Under the pieces are notes generated by a model. That model was not told the origin of the DNA. It saw only the letters and a program-made list of their open reading frames with translations, and did no database searches. Made by a program: the position numbers and the translations under genes. Shown here one piece after another: positions 54,014 through 61,648 of a DNA stretch of 64,000 nt. Positions within the stretch are counted from its first letter, which is position 1. Every line of letters starts with the position of its first letter. This DNA comes from Bacteroidota bacterium (lineage in GTDB: Bacteria > Bacteroidota > Bacteroidia > Sphingobacteriales > Sphingobacteriaceae). The stretch spans positions 1 through 64,000 of the forward strand of contig JAEYZM010000022.1 in NCBI GenBank assembly GCA_023427985.1, written 5' to 3'.

Positions 54014-54892
54014 ATGAAAAAATTAATTGTAATAGCATTTGCTTGTATTGTTTCTTTAAGCAGTTGCGATATTATAGAAGGTCCATACGATGAGCAATTG
54101 AATATTGACAGTGTAAGTGGTCCTGTTCGTAAAGTGTTGATTGAAGATTATACAGGGCATCAATGTGGGAATTGTCCTTGCGCGGCAGAAGAAGCAATAA
54201 ACTTATACAATCAGTACAAAGGCAGAATCGTAGTTGTGGCTACTCATATTGGTTTCTTTGCAAGAACTAATGCAAGTGGTAAGTACTCTTACGATTTCAA
54301 AACTCAAACAGGAAATGATTTGGATGCTTATTTCCAAATCGATAATGTTGGATTGCCTAGAGGTTTAGTAAATAGAAAAGTGTACGATAATAATTTAATT
54401 CTTAACCCGACAGCATGGGCTTCTGCAGTGTATGCCGAATTGGATAAGGATGGTGTTCCAGGTGTTGATACATCGGCTCCGCCAATTGTATTAAAAATTA
54501 ATCAGGAGTATAATTCTAGCAGTCGTACTGTAACTGCTGACATAGACATTGAATATTTAAGTCCTGGTAATAACAATCAAAACATAGTATTTTATATTGT
54601 AGAAGACAGCATCAAAAATTGGCAATTGTATTATCCACAATGTTCACCAACTGGTGCTAACTATGAAACACAAGATTATTATCATCGACATGTATTGAGA
54701 GGATCAGTAAATGGTACATGGGGCGAACAAGTTTCGGGGTCTACTGTTATACCAGCTGGCACAAAAATTACAAAATCGTATATAAAAGTTTTAGATCCAA
54801 GTTGGAACGATAAGCAAATTTATTTAGTTGCATTTGTTCACGATAATGCGACTAAGGAAGTGTTACAGGTTGAGGAAGTACACTTGAAATAA
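54014..54892 (+). CDS. Omp28-type lipoprotein with CxxC motif
   Basis: A 292-residue predicted lipoprotein with lipobox SLSSC (Cys near residue 19). The Omp28/thioredoxin domain begins with EDYTGHQCGNCPC near 45-57, containing the CxxC pair plus a third Cys, and includes VATHIGFFAR and GLPRGLVNRKV, the cis-Pro region. It starts 4 bp after the DUF6029 stop. It has no T9SS sorting domain; it would remain in the outer membrane. Together with the T9SS Omp28 protein it gives two related thiol proteins with different anchors. Confidence 0.9.
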   Translation: MKKLIVIAFACIVSLSSCDIIEGPYDEQLNIDSVSGPVRKVLIEDYTGHQCGNCPCAAEEAINLYNQYKGRIVVVATHIGFFARTNASGKYSYDFKTQTGNDLDAYFQIDNVGLPRGLVNRKVYDNNLILNPTAWASAVYAELDKDGVPGVDTSAPPIVLKINQEYNSSSRTVTADIDIEYLSPGNNNQNIVFYIVEDSIKNWQLYYPQCSPTGANYETQDYYHRHVLRGSVNGTWGEQVSGSTVIPAGTKITKSYIKVLDPSWNDKQIYLVAFVHDNATKEVLQVEEVHLK

Positions 54893-54936
54893 TGGGATAA
54901 TTAGCAAATGGGATAATTAGCAAATGTGATAATTAT
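54891..54936. repeat. 16-bp tandem repeat at convergent gene ends
   Basis: The unit AATGGGATAATTAGCA occurs at 54891-54906 and 54907-54922 without change, followed by a third, degenerate copy (54923-54936). It starts in the stop codon of the Omp28 gene and ends over the stop codon of gldD. Such A/T-rich short repeats are found between Bacteroidota genes; slippage is likely. Confidence 0.75.
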
Positions 54937-55511
54937 TGATTCCATTTTAGGGTTTCTAGCATTACCATAATGTCCTTTTTTACAAATTGAAGAACTGGTG
55001 CGATAGAATCTGCTTGTGGTTCTGCATAGAAATACAATGCACCACGCAAGAAATTTTTTGTACTATCTGTTACAAAAAATTGAATAGAAGAAGCTGCATT
55101 TCCTTCGATGTCGTAAAATAAACCATAGACATTTGAAGTATCGTTTGATATTCTGCTTTCTTGAATTCCTTCAGCTTTTACGGTATGCTTGAATACCAAT
55201 CGGCGTGAATCTTCAATCAATTGGGCAAACATTTTTTGATCTTTAATTGGATAGTAACTTAAATGTATTCTTCCATTGAGGCTAGGAAATACAACGTTCT
55301 TCCAACATGGTTTCGCATCTCTGGAGCTATCGTCGCGTACATCTGCATATACTGGAAGATCAAAAGAATAATTACAACCTGAAGAGTATGATGTATAAGC
55401 TTTCTCTGGCAAATCAATTCTGAAATATCCTCTTGGTTTAGGGGTATAATCTGAATTACAAGCACTGCAAAAAAATAAGATTGATATAAGTAGAATAAAA
55501 TTATTTTTCAT
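54933..55511 (-). CDS. gldD: Gliding motility lipoprotein GldD
   Basis: A 192-residue lipoprotein (lipobox FFCSAC, Cys near residue 18) needed for gliding and T9SS function in Flavobacterium. The hallmark is YTPKPRGYFRIDLPEKAY just after the lipobox, then CNYSFDLPVYADV, NGRIHLSYYPI, and VYGLFYDIEGNAASSIQFFVTD. Length is normal. The gene overlaps gldE by 11 bp, as in related genomes. It is the last gene of the mutY-ssb-gldE-gldD run. Confidence 0.94.
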   Translation of the reverse strand: MKNNFILLISILFFCSACNSDYTPKPRGYFRIDLPEKAYTSYSSGCNYSFDLPVYADVRDDSSRDAKPCWKNVVFPSLNGRIHLSYYPIKDQKMFAQLIEDSRRLVFKHTVKAEGIQESRISNDTSNVYGLFYDIEGNAASSIQFFVTDSTKNFLRGALYFYAEPQADSIAPVLQFVKKDIMVMLETLKWNQ

Positions 55512-56838
55512 CGTTTTCTAAGATAGTCATTTTAACTCGCTTCACTCTTCTTCTGTCTGCCGACTCTACAGTAAAAATAAAGTTTTCGAATTGAACTTTT
55601 TCTTTATTGAATACAAACCTTCCTGCAATGGAGAGTACTAAACCACCAATGGTATCTGCTTCTTCACGTACTTCATCGAATGTGTCTTCAGAAAGATCTA
55701 ATAATCTGTAAATATCGTTTAATGGAGTTTTCCCATCGAATACATAGTTCCAATCATCAAGTTTTGAATAACGCAATTCATCATCGGCTTCATCGTACTC
55801 GTCGGATATATCTCCAACAATTTCTTCTAAGATGTCTTCAAGTGTTACGATTCCCGATGTTCCTCCGTATTCGTCTACTACTATAGCGATGTGTGTATGC
55901 TTCGTTCGAAACTCTTTTAACAGGTCATCAATTTTTTTGTGCTCTGGAACAAAGTATGCAGGCCTGATTAAATTCTGCCAATTGAAATCGGGTTTATCTT
56001 TGTTTATAAGAATATCTTTCACATACAAGATGCCTTTAATCGTGTCTAAATTATTTTCGAAAATTGGTAATCGTGAGTATCGAGTTTCTTTAATCTTTGC
56101 ATCAACCTTTGAATAATCGGTTTGCAATTCAATAGCTTCTACATCCATTCTATTTCGCATAATTTGCTTAACAGAGATGTTGCCAAAGTTTGCGATACCT
56201 TTTAAAATTAATTGTTCCTCTTCATTTTCTTCATTAATTAAATCAGAATCGTTGAGTTTGTTAAACTCATTTTCAGAAATTCTGTATTGTTGAGGAATGA
56301 TTTTATTAACTAGATTGAATACAAAGAAGTACATCGATACGAACGGTTTAAGCAACCAATGTAAAATGCGCACAAAGGTTAATGACCATTTCACATACAA
56401 CATATAATATTTAGTGCTGTAAATGCTAGGAATTAAGGTTGCCAATTTTACCAGAGCTAATCCTATAATGAATGTATAAACAATCACTTCAAAATTGAAG
56501 CTCAAATAGGATTGTAAATAATGATGTAAAATAGAATTGAATACAATTGCAATAAATACAATGAGCAAAGTTGTGCTAATCGAAAATACTGCTTGCAATC
56601 GAATGGGTTGGTCGAGTAGATTCAGTAAATGCTGGTCCGACTCTACATCTGATTTTTTCAAATCGGCGATGTCTTTATCAGTAATTTTCAGAATTGCTTT
56701 TTCTGCTGCAGAAATTATTGCTAAAAGAACAATGGCAAGAATTGCAATGCCAATGTATAAAAACAGTTGATCTATTTGCAGGATTTGCAAATGATCAACT
56801 GTATTAATGGATGGATAAGGATCCGTCTGTGTTTCCAA
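55501..56838 (-). CDS. gldE: Gliding motility-associated protein GldE (CBS/CorC)
   Basis: A 445-residue membrane protein partially redundant with or supporting GldD in flavobacteria. It has an N-terminal transmembrane CNNM-type region (about 25-175), a CBS pair (about 220-340; QIMRNRMDVEAI, YVKDILI, VVDEYGGTSGIVTLEDILEEIVGDI) and a C-terminal CorC_HlyC domain (DTIGGLVLSIAGRF). The start is TTG (complement of 56836-56838); I see no suitable ATG nearby. It lies 23 bp after ssb. Gliding itself cannot be inferred from two genes alone. Confidence 0.9.
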   Translation of the reverse strand: METQTDPYPSINTVDHLQILQIDQLFLYIGIAILAIVLLAIISAAEKAILKITDKDIADLKKSDVESDQHLLNLLDQPIRLQAVFSISTTLLIVFIAIVFNSILHHYLQSYLSFNFEVIVYTFIIGLALVKLATLIPSIYSTKYYMLYVKWSLTFVRILHWLLKPFVSMYFFVFNLVNKIIPQQYRISENEFNKLNDSDLINEENEEEQLILKGIANFGNISVKQIMRNRMDVEAIELQTDYSKVDAKIKETRYSRLPIFENNLDTIKGILYVKDILINKDKPDFNWQNLIRPAYFVPEHKKIDDLLKEFRTKHTHIAIVVDEYGGTSGIVTLEDILEEIVGDISDEYDEADDELRYSKLDDWNYVFDGKTPLNDIYRLLDLSEDTFDEVREEADTIGGLVLSIAGRFVFNKEKVQFENFIFTVESADRRRVKRVKMTILENDEK

Positions 56839-56861
56839 TAGTTTAAAAATTAGTCTAACAA

Positions 56862-57305
56862 TTAAAATGGTAAATCATCTGTACCATCTGGTTCGTTCAG
56901 AATTTCGGCAACTGGTGGTACTTGCGTATTACTAGTAGCCATATTGTTCTGAGCATTATACGAAGAGTTGTCATCACGCCTCCCAAGCATCGTAAAACTA
57001 TCTGCAACGATTTCTGTCGTATATCGCTTGACATTTTCCTTATCTTCCCAAGAGCGAGTTCTTATTTTTCCTTCTACATATATTTGACTTCCTTTTTTCA
57101 AATATTTTTCGGCAACATCTGCCAATCCACGCCACACCACAATGTTATGCCATTCTGTGATGTCTTGACGTTCACCATTTTTATTGGTAATTCTTTCTGT
57201 TGTTGCCAGAGAAAATGACGCCACCGTTACTCCTCCTTCTAAGTGTCGAACTTCTGGGTCCTTGCCCAAATGTCCAACTAAAATCACTTTGTTTACTCCT
57301 GACAT
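56862..57305 (-). CDS. ssb: Single-stranded DNA-binding protein
   Basis: Binds ssDNA during replication and repair. The 147-residue protein has the OB-fold N-terminal part (VNKVILVGHLGKDPEVRHLEGG, EWHNIVVWRGLADVAEKYLKKG and YVEGKIRTRSWEDK), a short flexible linker and the acidic C-terminal tip ending DDLPF, the partner-binding tail. It is between mutY (32-bp gap) and gldE (23-bp gap). Confidence 0.96.
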   Translation of the reverse strand: MSGVNKVILVGHLGKDPEVRHLEGGVTVASFSLATTERITNKNGERQDITEWHNIVVWRGLADVAEKYLKKGSQIYVEGKIRTRSWEDKENVKRYTTEIVADSFTMLGRRDDNSSYNAQNNMATSNTQVPPVAEILNEPDGTDDLPF

Positions 57306-57337
57306 GTTCGTAAAATTTAACGATATAAATTTATGAA

Positions 57338-58381
57338 TTATTTTTCTAAGTAGCGCTCAATTAATCGGGGTAATGCAAAATCCCTTAATTCTTCATCCTT
57401 AATAAATAGGTATTTTCCTCGATTCTGTGCTAAAAATTGAGGGTCGCGTACTTCCCAAAATTTTGCAAAAATATGCTGATGTGAGAGTATATGTTTGAAA
57501 TCTCTACTTTTATTATGTAGTACCGCTTTTTTGCTAAAGCTAGATTTGTAAAAGTCTACCTGAAATAAATCGGGTTCTTGTAATATAGACTCGCTTTCCA
57601 ACATTGGAAATTCATAAAGATGCTGCCAGATGTCTTGTTGTGTTCTTTTTTGCAAAGCCAATAAATCATCTTCGGTACGAACTACAAAATAATTGAAATA
57701 GCGATTTCGCTTCTTCAGTTTTTTCTCTTTTATTGGCAATTCATCGACTTTATTGTGCTTCAAAGCATAACATTGATCTGCAAACGGACAAATCCCACAG
57801 TCGGGGTTCTTAGGTCGGCACTGCATCGCCCCGAATTCCATAATAGCCTGATTAAACAAATGCGGATCGGCATGTTCAATCTCTTTCCAAAGAATTTCAT
57901 AGAAAACTTTCTTCGACTTAGCATTATCTATAGGCTCGTGTATGCCGAACAATCGAGCAATACATCGGTATACATTTCCGTCCAAAACTGGATGCTTTAC
58001 ATTAAAAGCGAAGGAAGCGATTGCGGCGGCAGTATATTCGCCAACGCCTTTTAGAGTAATGATTTCATTGAATGAGCTTGGAAATTTACCATTGTATTCT
58101 TGCAATACTTGTTTCGCTGCGGAATGCAAATTTCTTGCGCGAGAATAATATCCAAGGCCTTGCCAAAGCTTCAAGATTTCATCTTCATTAGCATTTGCAA
58201 GCGCGCTGATGTTCGGAAAAGTTTTAATGAATCGCTCGTAATACGGCAATCCCTGTTCCACGCGAGTTTGTTGTAAGATGATTTCTGAAAGCCATATTTT
58301 ATAGGCATCTCGCGTGTTTCGCCAAGGCAAGTCGCGTTTATGCCGATGGTACCAATCAATGAGCGTATTCCCGATGTTCAT
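57338..58381 (-). CDS. mutY: A/G-specific adenine glycosylase
   Basis: Removes adenine mispaired with 8-oxoguanine. The 347-residue protein has RDLPWRNTRDAYKIWLSEIILQQTRV-type N-terminal region (catalytic Glu in SEIILQQTRV), the helix-hairpin-helix LKGVGEYTAAAIASFAF with the catalytic Asp in HPVLDGNVYR, and the iron-sulfur cluster Cys pattern C-X6-C-X2-C-X5-C near 190-206. A C-terminal NUDIX-like 8-oxoG-recognition domain follows (about 230-345). First gene of mutY-ssb-gldE-gldD; diverges from the HU gene. Confidence 0.95.
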   Translation of the reverse strand: MNIGNTLIDWYHRHKRDLPWRNTRDAYKIWLSEIILQQTRVEQGLPYYERFIKTFPNISALANANEDEILKLWQGLGYYSRARNLHSAAKQVLQEYNGKFPSSFNEIITLKGVGEYTAAAIASFAFNVKHPVLDGNVYRCIARLFGIHEPIDNAKSKKVFYEILWKEIEHADPHLFNQAIMEFGAMQCRPKNPDCGICPFADQCYALKHNKVDELPIKEKKLKKRNRYFNYFVVRTEDDLLALQKRTQQDIWQHLYEFPMLESESILQEPDLFQVDFYKSSFSKKAVLHNKSRDFKHILSHQHIFAKFWEVRDPQFLAQNRGKYLFIKDEELRDFALPRLIERYLEK

Positions 58382-58579
58382 ATTCTGAGCCCAAAATTAT
58401 AAGTAAAAAATGGAGAAGTACAAAATTTAATAACTATAACAGAATCAATAACTTAATTTTACAAGAAATCGACAAAAAAAGAGAGGAATTTGGAATTTTT
58501 ATTTCTGATTATGAATGAAAAACCCTATTATTGCAGCCCTTTAAAAGAGTAATAATCAAAATTAAAATATATACAGAAA

Positions 58580-58885
58580 ATGACTAAGGCTGAAATTATT
58601 GCAGAAATCGCTGCAAAGACAGGAATTGAGAAAGTAGATGTACAAGAAACAGTTGAGTCGTTCTTCAAAGTGATCAAAGGATCATTAACAGAAGGCGAGA
58701 ACGTTTATGTAAGGGGTTTTGGTTCTTTCATTGTGAAGAAAAGAGCTAAGAAAACGGCAAGAAATATTTCTAAAAACACAGCCATCATTATCCCGGAGCA
58801 CTATGTTCCTAGCTTCAAACCTGCAAAAACATTTGTAGAGAAAGTTAAGAACTCTTCAAAAATTAAAGTTACTGAAGAAAAATAA
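58580..58885 (+). CDS. HU family DNA-binding protein
   Basis: A 101-residue histone-like protein that bends DNA. It has the family fold: TKAEIIAEIAAKTGIEKVDVQETVE, VYVRGFGSFIVKKRAKKTARNISKN and FKPAKTFVEKVK with the DNA-clamping arm around IIIPEHYVPSF (Pro near 73). A charged C-terminal tail (KVKNSSKIKVTEEK) extends beyond the core. It diverges from mutY over 198 bp and precedes the TPR gene by two bases. Confidence 0.95.
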   Translation: MTKAEIIAEIAAKTGIEKVDVQETVESFFKVIKGSLTEGENVYVRGFGSFIVKKRAKKTARNISKNTAIIIPEHYVPSFKPAKTFVEKVKNSSKIKVTEEK

Positions 58886-58887
58886 TC

Positions 58888-59727
58888 ATGCTAAAAATCT
58901 CTAAGTCGCAATGGATATTAATTAGTGCATCAATTTTATTGATAGTAGGTATACTTTCATTGAATATTAAAGCACCAAATACATCTAAAGCGGGTGAGAA
59001 AGAAAAGGGTAAAGAAACAGCAACTGTTTTAGACTTAAACGTTCTTAAATCACGAGCTTTACAAAGCGTACCTGGAGATGCCAAAGCAAAGATTCAATCT
59101 TTAGAGAATAAAGTTGAAGATTCAAAAGGCACAGCAAAAACTGAGGCGACTTTAGAATTAGCTGATGCATATTATGCTTACAAGCAATTCAGCGTATCTG
59201 GGTTTTACTTCTTACAAGAAGCGGAGAATTCGAATAATGCTGAATTGTTTGTGAAAGCAGGCGATGCATTTAGAGATGCATACAGAAATAATAACGACAG
59301 TACTACTACTCCGTTATTAGTGGAGAAAGCAAGAACAGCGTATGAGCGCGCAATGGAACTTGATCCGAAAAATTTAGATGCAAAAACAGGTGTGGGTACA
59401 TGCTATGTAGATGCATCGGAAAATCCAATGCAGGGAATTCAATTACTATTAGAAGTAGTAAAAGAACAACCTGAGAACGTAAATGCGAATATGAACTTAG
59501 GATTATTCTCAATGCGTTCGGGCCAATTCGATAAGGCTATAGGCCGATTTGAAACGGTAGTGAAAAATAAACCAAGTGCTGAGAGTTATGCATTATTAGC
59601 AGAGGCACATGAGCAAACTGGCGATAAAAAGTCGGCCATTGCTGCACTTAACAAAGCAAAAGAATATGTAATTGATCCTCAAATATTACAAGGGATTGAT
59701 GCTTATATAAAAACATTAGAAAAATAA
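58888..59727 (+). CDS. Membrane-anchored tetratricopeptide repeat protein
   Basis: A 279-residue protein with one N-terminal membrane helix (about residues 9-27, WILISASILLIVGILSL), a charged spacer, and several TPR-like repeats from about 60 to 275 (for example ARTAYERAMELDPKNLDA, LGLFSMRSGQFDKAIGRFE, YALLAEAHEQTGDKKSAIA). It lies two bases after HU and before the ribosomal microprotein, so it is in the transcript of nucleoid and RNA-processing genes. Function is unknown; TPR proteins usually bind other proteins. Confidence 0.85.
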   Translation: MLKISKSQWILISASILLIVGILSLNIKAPNTSKAGEKEKGKETATVLDLNVLKSRALQSVPGDAKAKIQSLENKVEDSKGTAKTEATLELADAYYAYKQFSVSGFYFLQEAENSNNAELFVKAGDAFRDAYRNNNDSTTTPLLVEKARTAYERAMELDPKNLDAKTGVGTCYVDASENPMQGIQLLLEVVKEQPENVNANMNLGLFSMRSGQFDKAIGRFETVVKNKPSAESYALLAEAHEQTGDKKSAIAALNKAKEYVIDPQILQGIDAYIKTLEK

Positions 59728-59752
59728 TTGTATCACTTTAAACATTGTACTT

Positions 59753-59842
59753 ATGCCAAGCGGTAAGAAAAGAAAAAGACATAAGATGGCTACTCATAAA
59801 CGTAAAAAACGTTTAAGAAAGAATAGACATAAGAAAAAATAA
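59753..59842 (+). CDS. AURKAIP1/COX24-like (bS22/mS38-type) ribosomal microprotein
   Basis: A 29-residue, extremely basic peptide of 30 codons including TAA; 20 of 29 residues are Lys, Arg or His, starting MPSGKKRKRHKM and ending NRHKKK. It matches my memory of the short Bacteroidota proteins assigned to the AURKAIP1/COX24 domain, whose relatives are mitochondrial mS38 and mycobacterial bS22, which bind the small ribosomal subunit near the decoding region. It lies 25 bp after the TPR gene and 138 bp before rng. A 22-nt palindrome covers its stop codon. It is too short for usual gene finders. Confidence 0.85.
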   Translation: MPSGKKRKRHKMATHKRKKRLRKNRHKKK

Positions 59843-59857
59843 TCGATCGATTATTTT
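59836..59857. repeat. 22-nt perfect palindrome over the microprotein stop codon
   Basis: Two 11-nt arms (59836-59846 and 59847-59857) are exact reverse complements with no spacer; the centre is ATCGATCGAT, and the downstream arm ends in TTTT. It includes the stop codon. It could be a weak terminator or a binding site for a dimeric protein. Confidence 0.7.
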
Positions 59858-59870
59858 AACATCATTCAAC

Positions 59871-59904
59871 GTCTTGCACGACCGCATAGCGAATCGTGCA
59901 AGAC
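59871..59904. promoter_or_regulatory. 10-bp stem hairpin in the rng leader region
   Basis: GTCTTGCACG (59871-59880) and its exact complement (59895-59904) enclose a 14-nt loop with an inner short CGC/GCG repeat. There is no U-tract, so it is unlikely to be a plain terminator. It lies between the microprotein and rng, 76 nt before the rng start, and might control rng expression as a substrate of RNase G or RNase III. Confidence 0.5.
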
Positions 59905-59980
59905 TTGTTATGTATGAATCTATTTAGCCGTTCTTTTTGTTAATGGCATGGATGTTTAGTGTGCAGGAAAGGAATTTACA

Positions 59981-61534
59981 TTGAATAAAGAACTGATTAT
60001 TAATGCAAACCCAACAGGTGTGGTGCTTGCATTGATGCAGGACAAGCAATTGATAGAGCTCCACCACGAGAAGACAAATAATAACTACTCGGTGGGCGAT
60101 ATTTATTTGGGTAGGATTAAGAAAATTATGCCCGGCTTGAATGCTGCATTTGTGGATGTTGGATACGAAAAAGATGCATTCTTGCATTACCTCGACTTAG
60201 GATCTCAAGTGCAGTCGCTCTTGAAATATACCAAAAGAGTAAGAACAGCTCCACGCAATGAAGTGATCAAACTCGAAAACTTCAGACTCGAAAACGATAT
60301 CGATAAAGGTGGTAAAATCACCGAAGTATTGGGAAAGAATTTAATCATTCCAGTACAAGTTGCGAAAGAACCAATATCATCAAAAGGACCTCGATTAAGT
60401 TCGGAGATATCTATGGCAGGCCGATACGTAGTCTTAGTGCCATTCTCAGATACAATCTCTGTTTCTAAGAAAATTAAAACTGCTGCAGAAAGAAATCGAT
60501 TAAAGAAAATTATCGAAAGTGTTAAGCCGAAAAATTTTGGTGTAATTATTCGTACGGTTTCAGAAGGTAAAGGAGTTTCTGAATTGCATAACGACCTCAA
60601 CGAATTAGTTGCTCGTTGGGAATTATTTACATCTAAACTTGCAAGTACTGAACCATCGAAACGAATATTAGGAGAGATGGATAAGACATCAACGGTTTTG
60701 CGCGATATGTTGAATGCTTCGTTCAACTATATTCATGTTGATTCTCAAGAGATTTATGAAGACATTAAATCGTATATACATCAGATATCACCTGAGCAAG
60801 AAAAAATTGTTAAGCATTATAAGGGTAAGGAACAAATTTTTGAACATTTTGGTATTGAGCGTCAGATAAAAGGTTTGTTTGGAAAAACTGTGAACCTACC
60901 TGGGGGTGCGTATTTGATTATTGAACATACTGAAGCTTTGCATGTGATTGATGTGAACTCTGGAAATAGAAATACTACAGAAGTCAATCAAGAAGAAAAT
61001 GCATTGCAAGTGAATATGGAAGCGGCTCGTGAGATTGCACGTCAATTGCGATTACGCGATATGGGTGGGATTATTGTGGTAGATTTCATTGACATGCATA
61101 AGGCGACGAATAAGAAAATTCTTTTCGATCATTTGAAAGAGTTGATGTTAGAAGATCGCGCGAAGCATACGATTTTACCACCAAGTAAATTCGGCTTAGT
61201 ACAAATTACACGTCAACGAGTTCGTCCAGAAATGAACATTGTAACTGTAGAAAAATGTCCAAGTTGTGGCGGTACTGGTGAGATCAAGGCAAGTATTGTA
61301 GTGCTCGACGATATAGAAAACAATCTAAGTTATATAGTAAACGAGCAAAACGAAAAAGGAATTACACTGCATGTGCATCCATTTGTTGAAGCGTATTTGA
61401 AGAAAGGAATTATTTCAGAGCGAATGAAATGGTATTTTAAATACAAGCAATGGATAAATGTAAAAGCCGAACATTCTTTTCATTATTTGCAGTTTAAGTT
61501 TTTCAATTCGAAAGAGGAAGAGATTATTTTGTAG
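59981..61534 (+). CDS. rng: Ribonuclease G (RNase E/G family)
   Basis: Endoribonuclease for rRNA maturation and mRNA decay. The 517-residue protein has an S1 domain at about 35-125 (VGDIYLGRIKKIMPGLNAAFVDVG), the catalytic core with HVIDVNSG near 325 (catalytic Asp) and VVDFIDM near 360, and the zinc-link CPSCGGTGEI near 427. The start is TTG (59981), preceded 7 nt upstream by a purine-rich AGGAAAGGA, unusual in this phylum; the nearest in-frame ATG (59948) is followed by a stop codon. Protein begins NKELIINANPTGVV as in related species. A long hairpin follows at 61539-61599. Confidence 0.95.
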   Translation: MNKELIINANPTGVVLALMQDKQLIELHHEKTNNNYSVGDIYLGRIKKIMPGLNAAFVDVGYEKDAFLHYLDLGSQVQSLLKYTKRVRTAPRNEVIKLENFRLENDIDKGGKITEVLGKNLIIPVQVAKEPISSKGPRLSSEISMAGRYVVLVPFSDTISVSKKIKTAAERNRLKKIIESVKPKNFGVIIRTVSEGKGVSELHNDLNELVARWELFTSKLASTEPSKRILGEMDKTSTVLRDMLNASFNYIHVDSQEIYEDIKSYIHQISPEQEKIVKHYKGKEQIFEHFGIERQIKGLFGKTVNLPGGAYLIIEHTEALHVIDVNSGNRNTTEVNQEENALQVNMEAAREIARQLRLRDMGGIIVVDFIDMHKATNKKILFDHLKELMLEDRAKHTILPPSKFGLVQITRQRVRPEMNIVTVEKCPSCGGTGEIKASIVVLDDIENNLSYIVNEQNEKGITLHVHPFVEAYLKKGIISERMKWYFKYKQWINVKAEHSFHYLQFKFFNSKEEEIIL

Positions 61535-61538
61535 TCAT

Positions 61539-61599
61539 AAGAAAAATAGGAATTGCTTAATTAGAAAAATAAATTCTAATTACTTAGTTCCTATTTCTT
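61539..61599 (+). terminator. Imperfect long hairpin after rng
   Basis: Arms 61539-61566 and 61574-61599 pair as two 9-bp blocks separated by a 5 by 5 internal loop. It begins 5 bp after the rng stop; the right arm is T-rich. It is probably a terminator, or a stabilising 3' end. Confidence 0.55.
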
Positions 61600-61621
61600 A
61601 AATACTATTCTAACATTTTTA

Positions 61622-61645
61622 CTAAATTAGCTTAAACTAATTTAG
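61622..61645 (+). promoter_or_regulatory. 9-bp inverted repeat just before the M28 peptidase start
   Basis: CTAAATTAG (61622-61630) and its complement (61637-61645) enclose a 6-nt spacer. The repeat ends 3 nt before the ATG at 61649. It could be an operator or a hairpin that limits translation; it may also be chance in A/T-rich DNA. Confidence 0.4.
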
Positions 61646-61648
61646 CAT

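Noticed and set aside
58489..58533. Promoter for HU from TTTG (58489) and TATTATTG (58526)
   Set aside because: The spacing is 33 nt, far from the usual 17-20, and the -7 box has a mismatch.
59924..60187. Minus-strand frame of 87 codons over the start of rng
   Set aside because: Cys/His-rich appearance comes from the complement of the S1-domain coding region; it overlaps a certain gene and has no supporting context.
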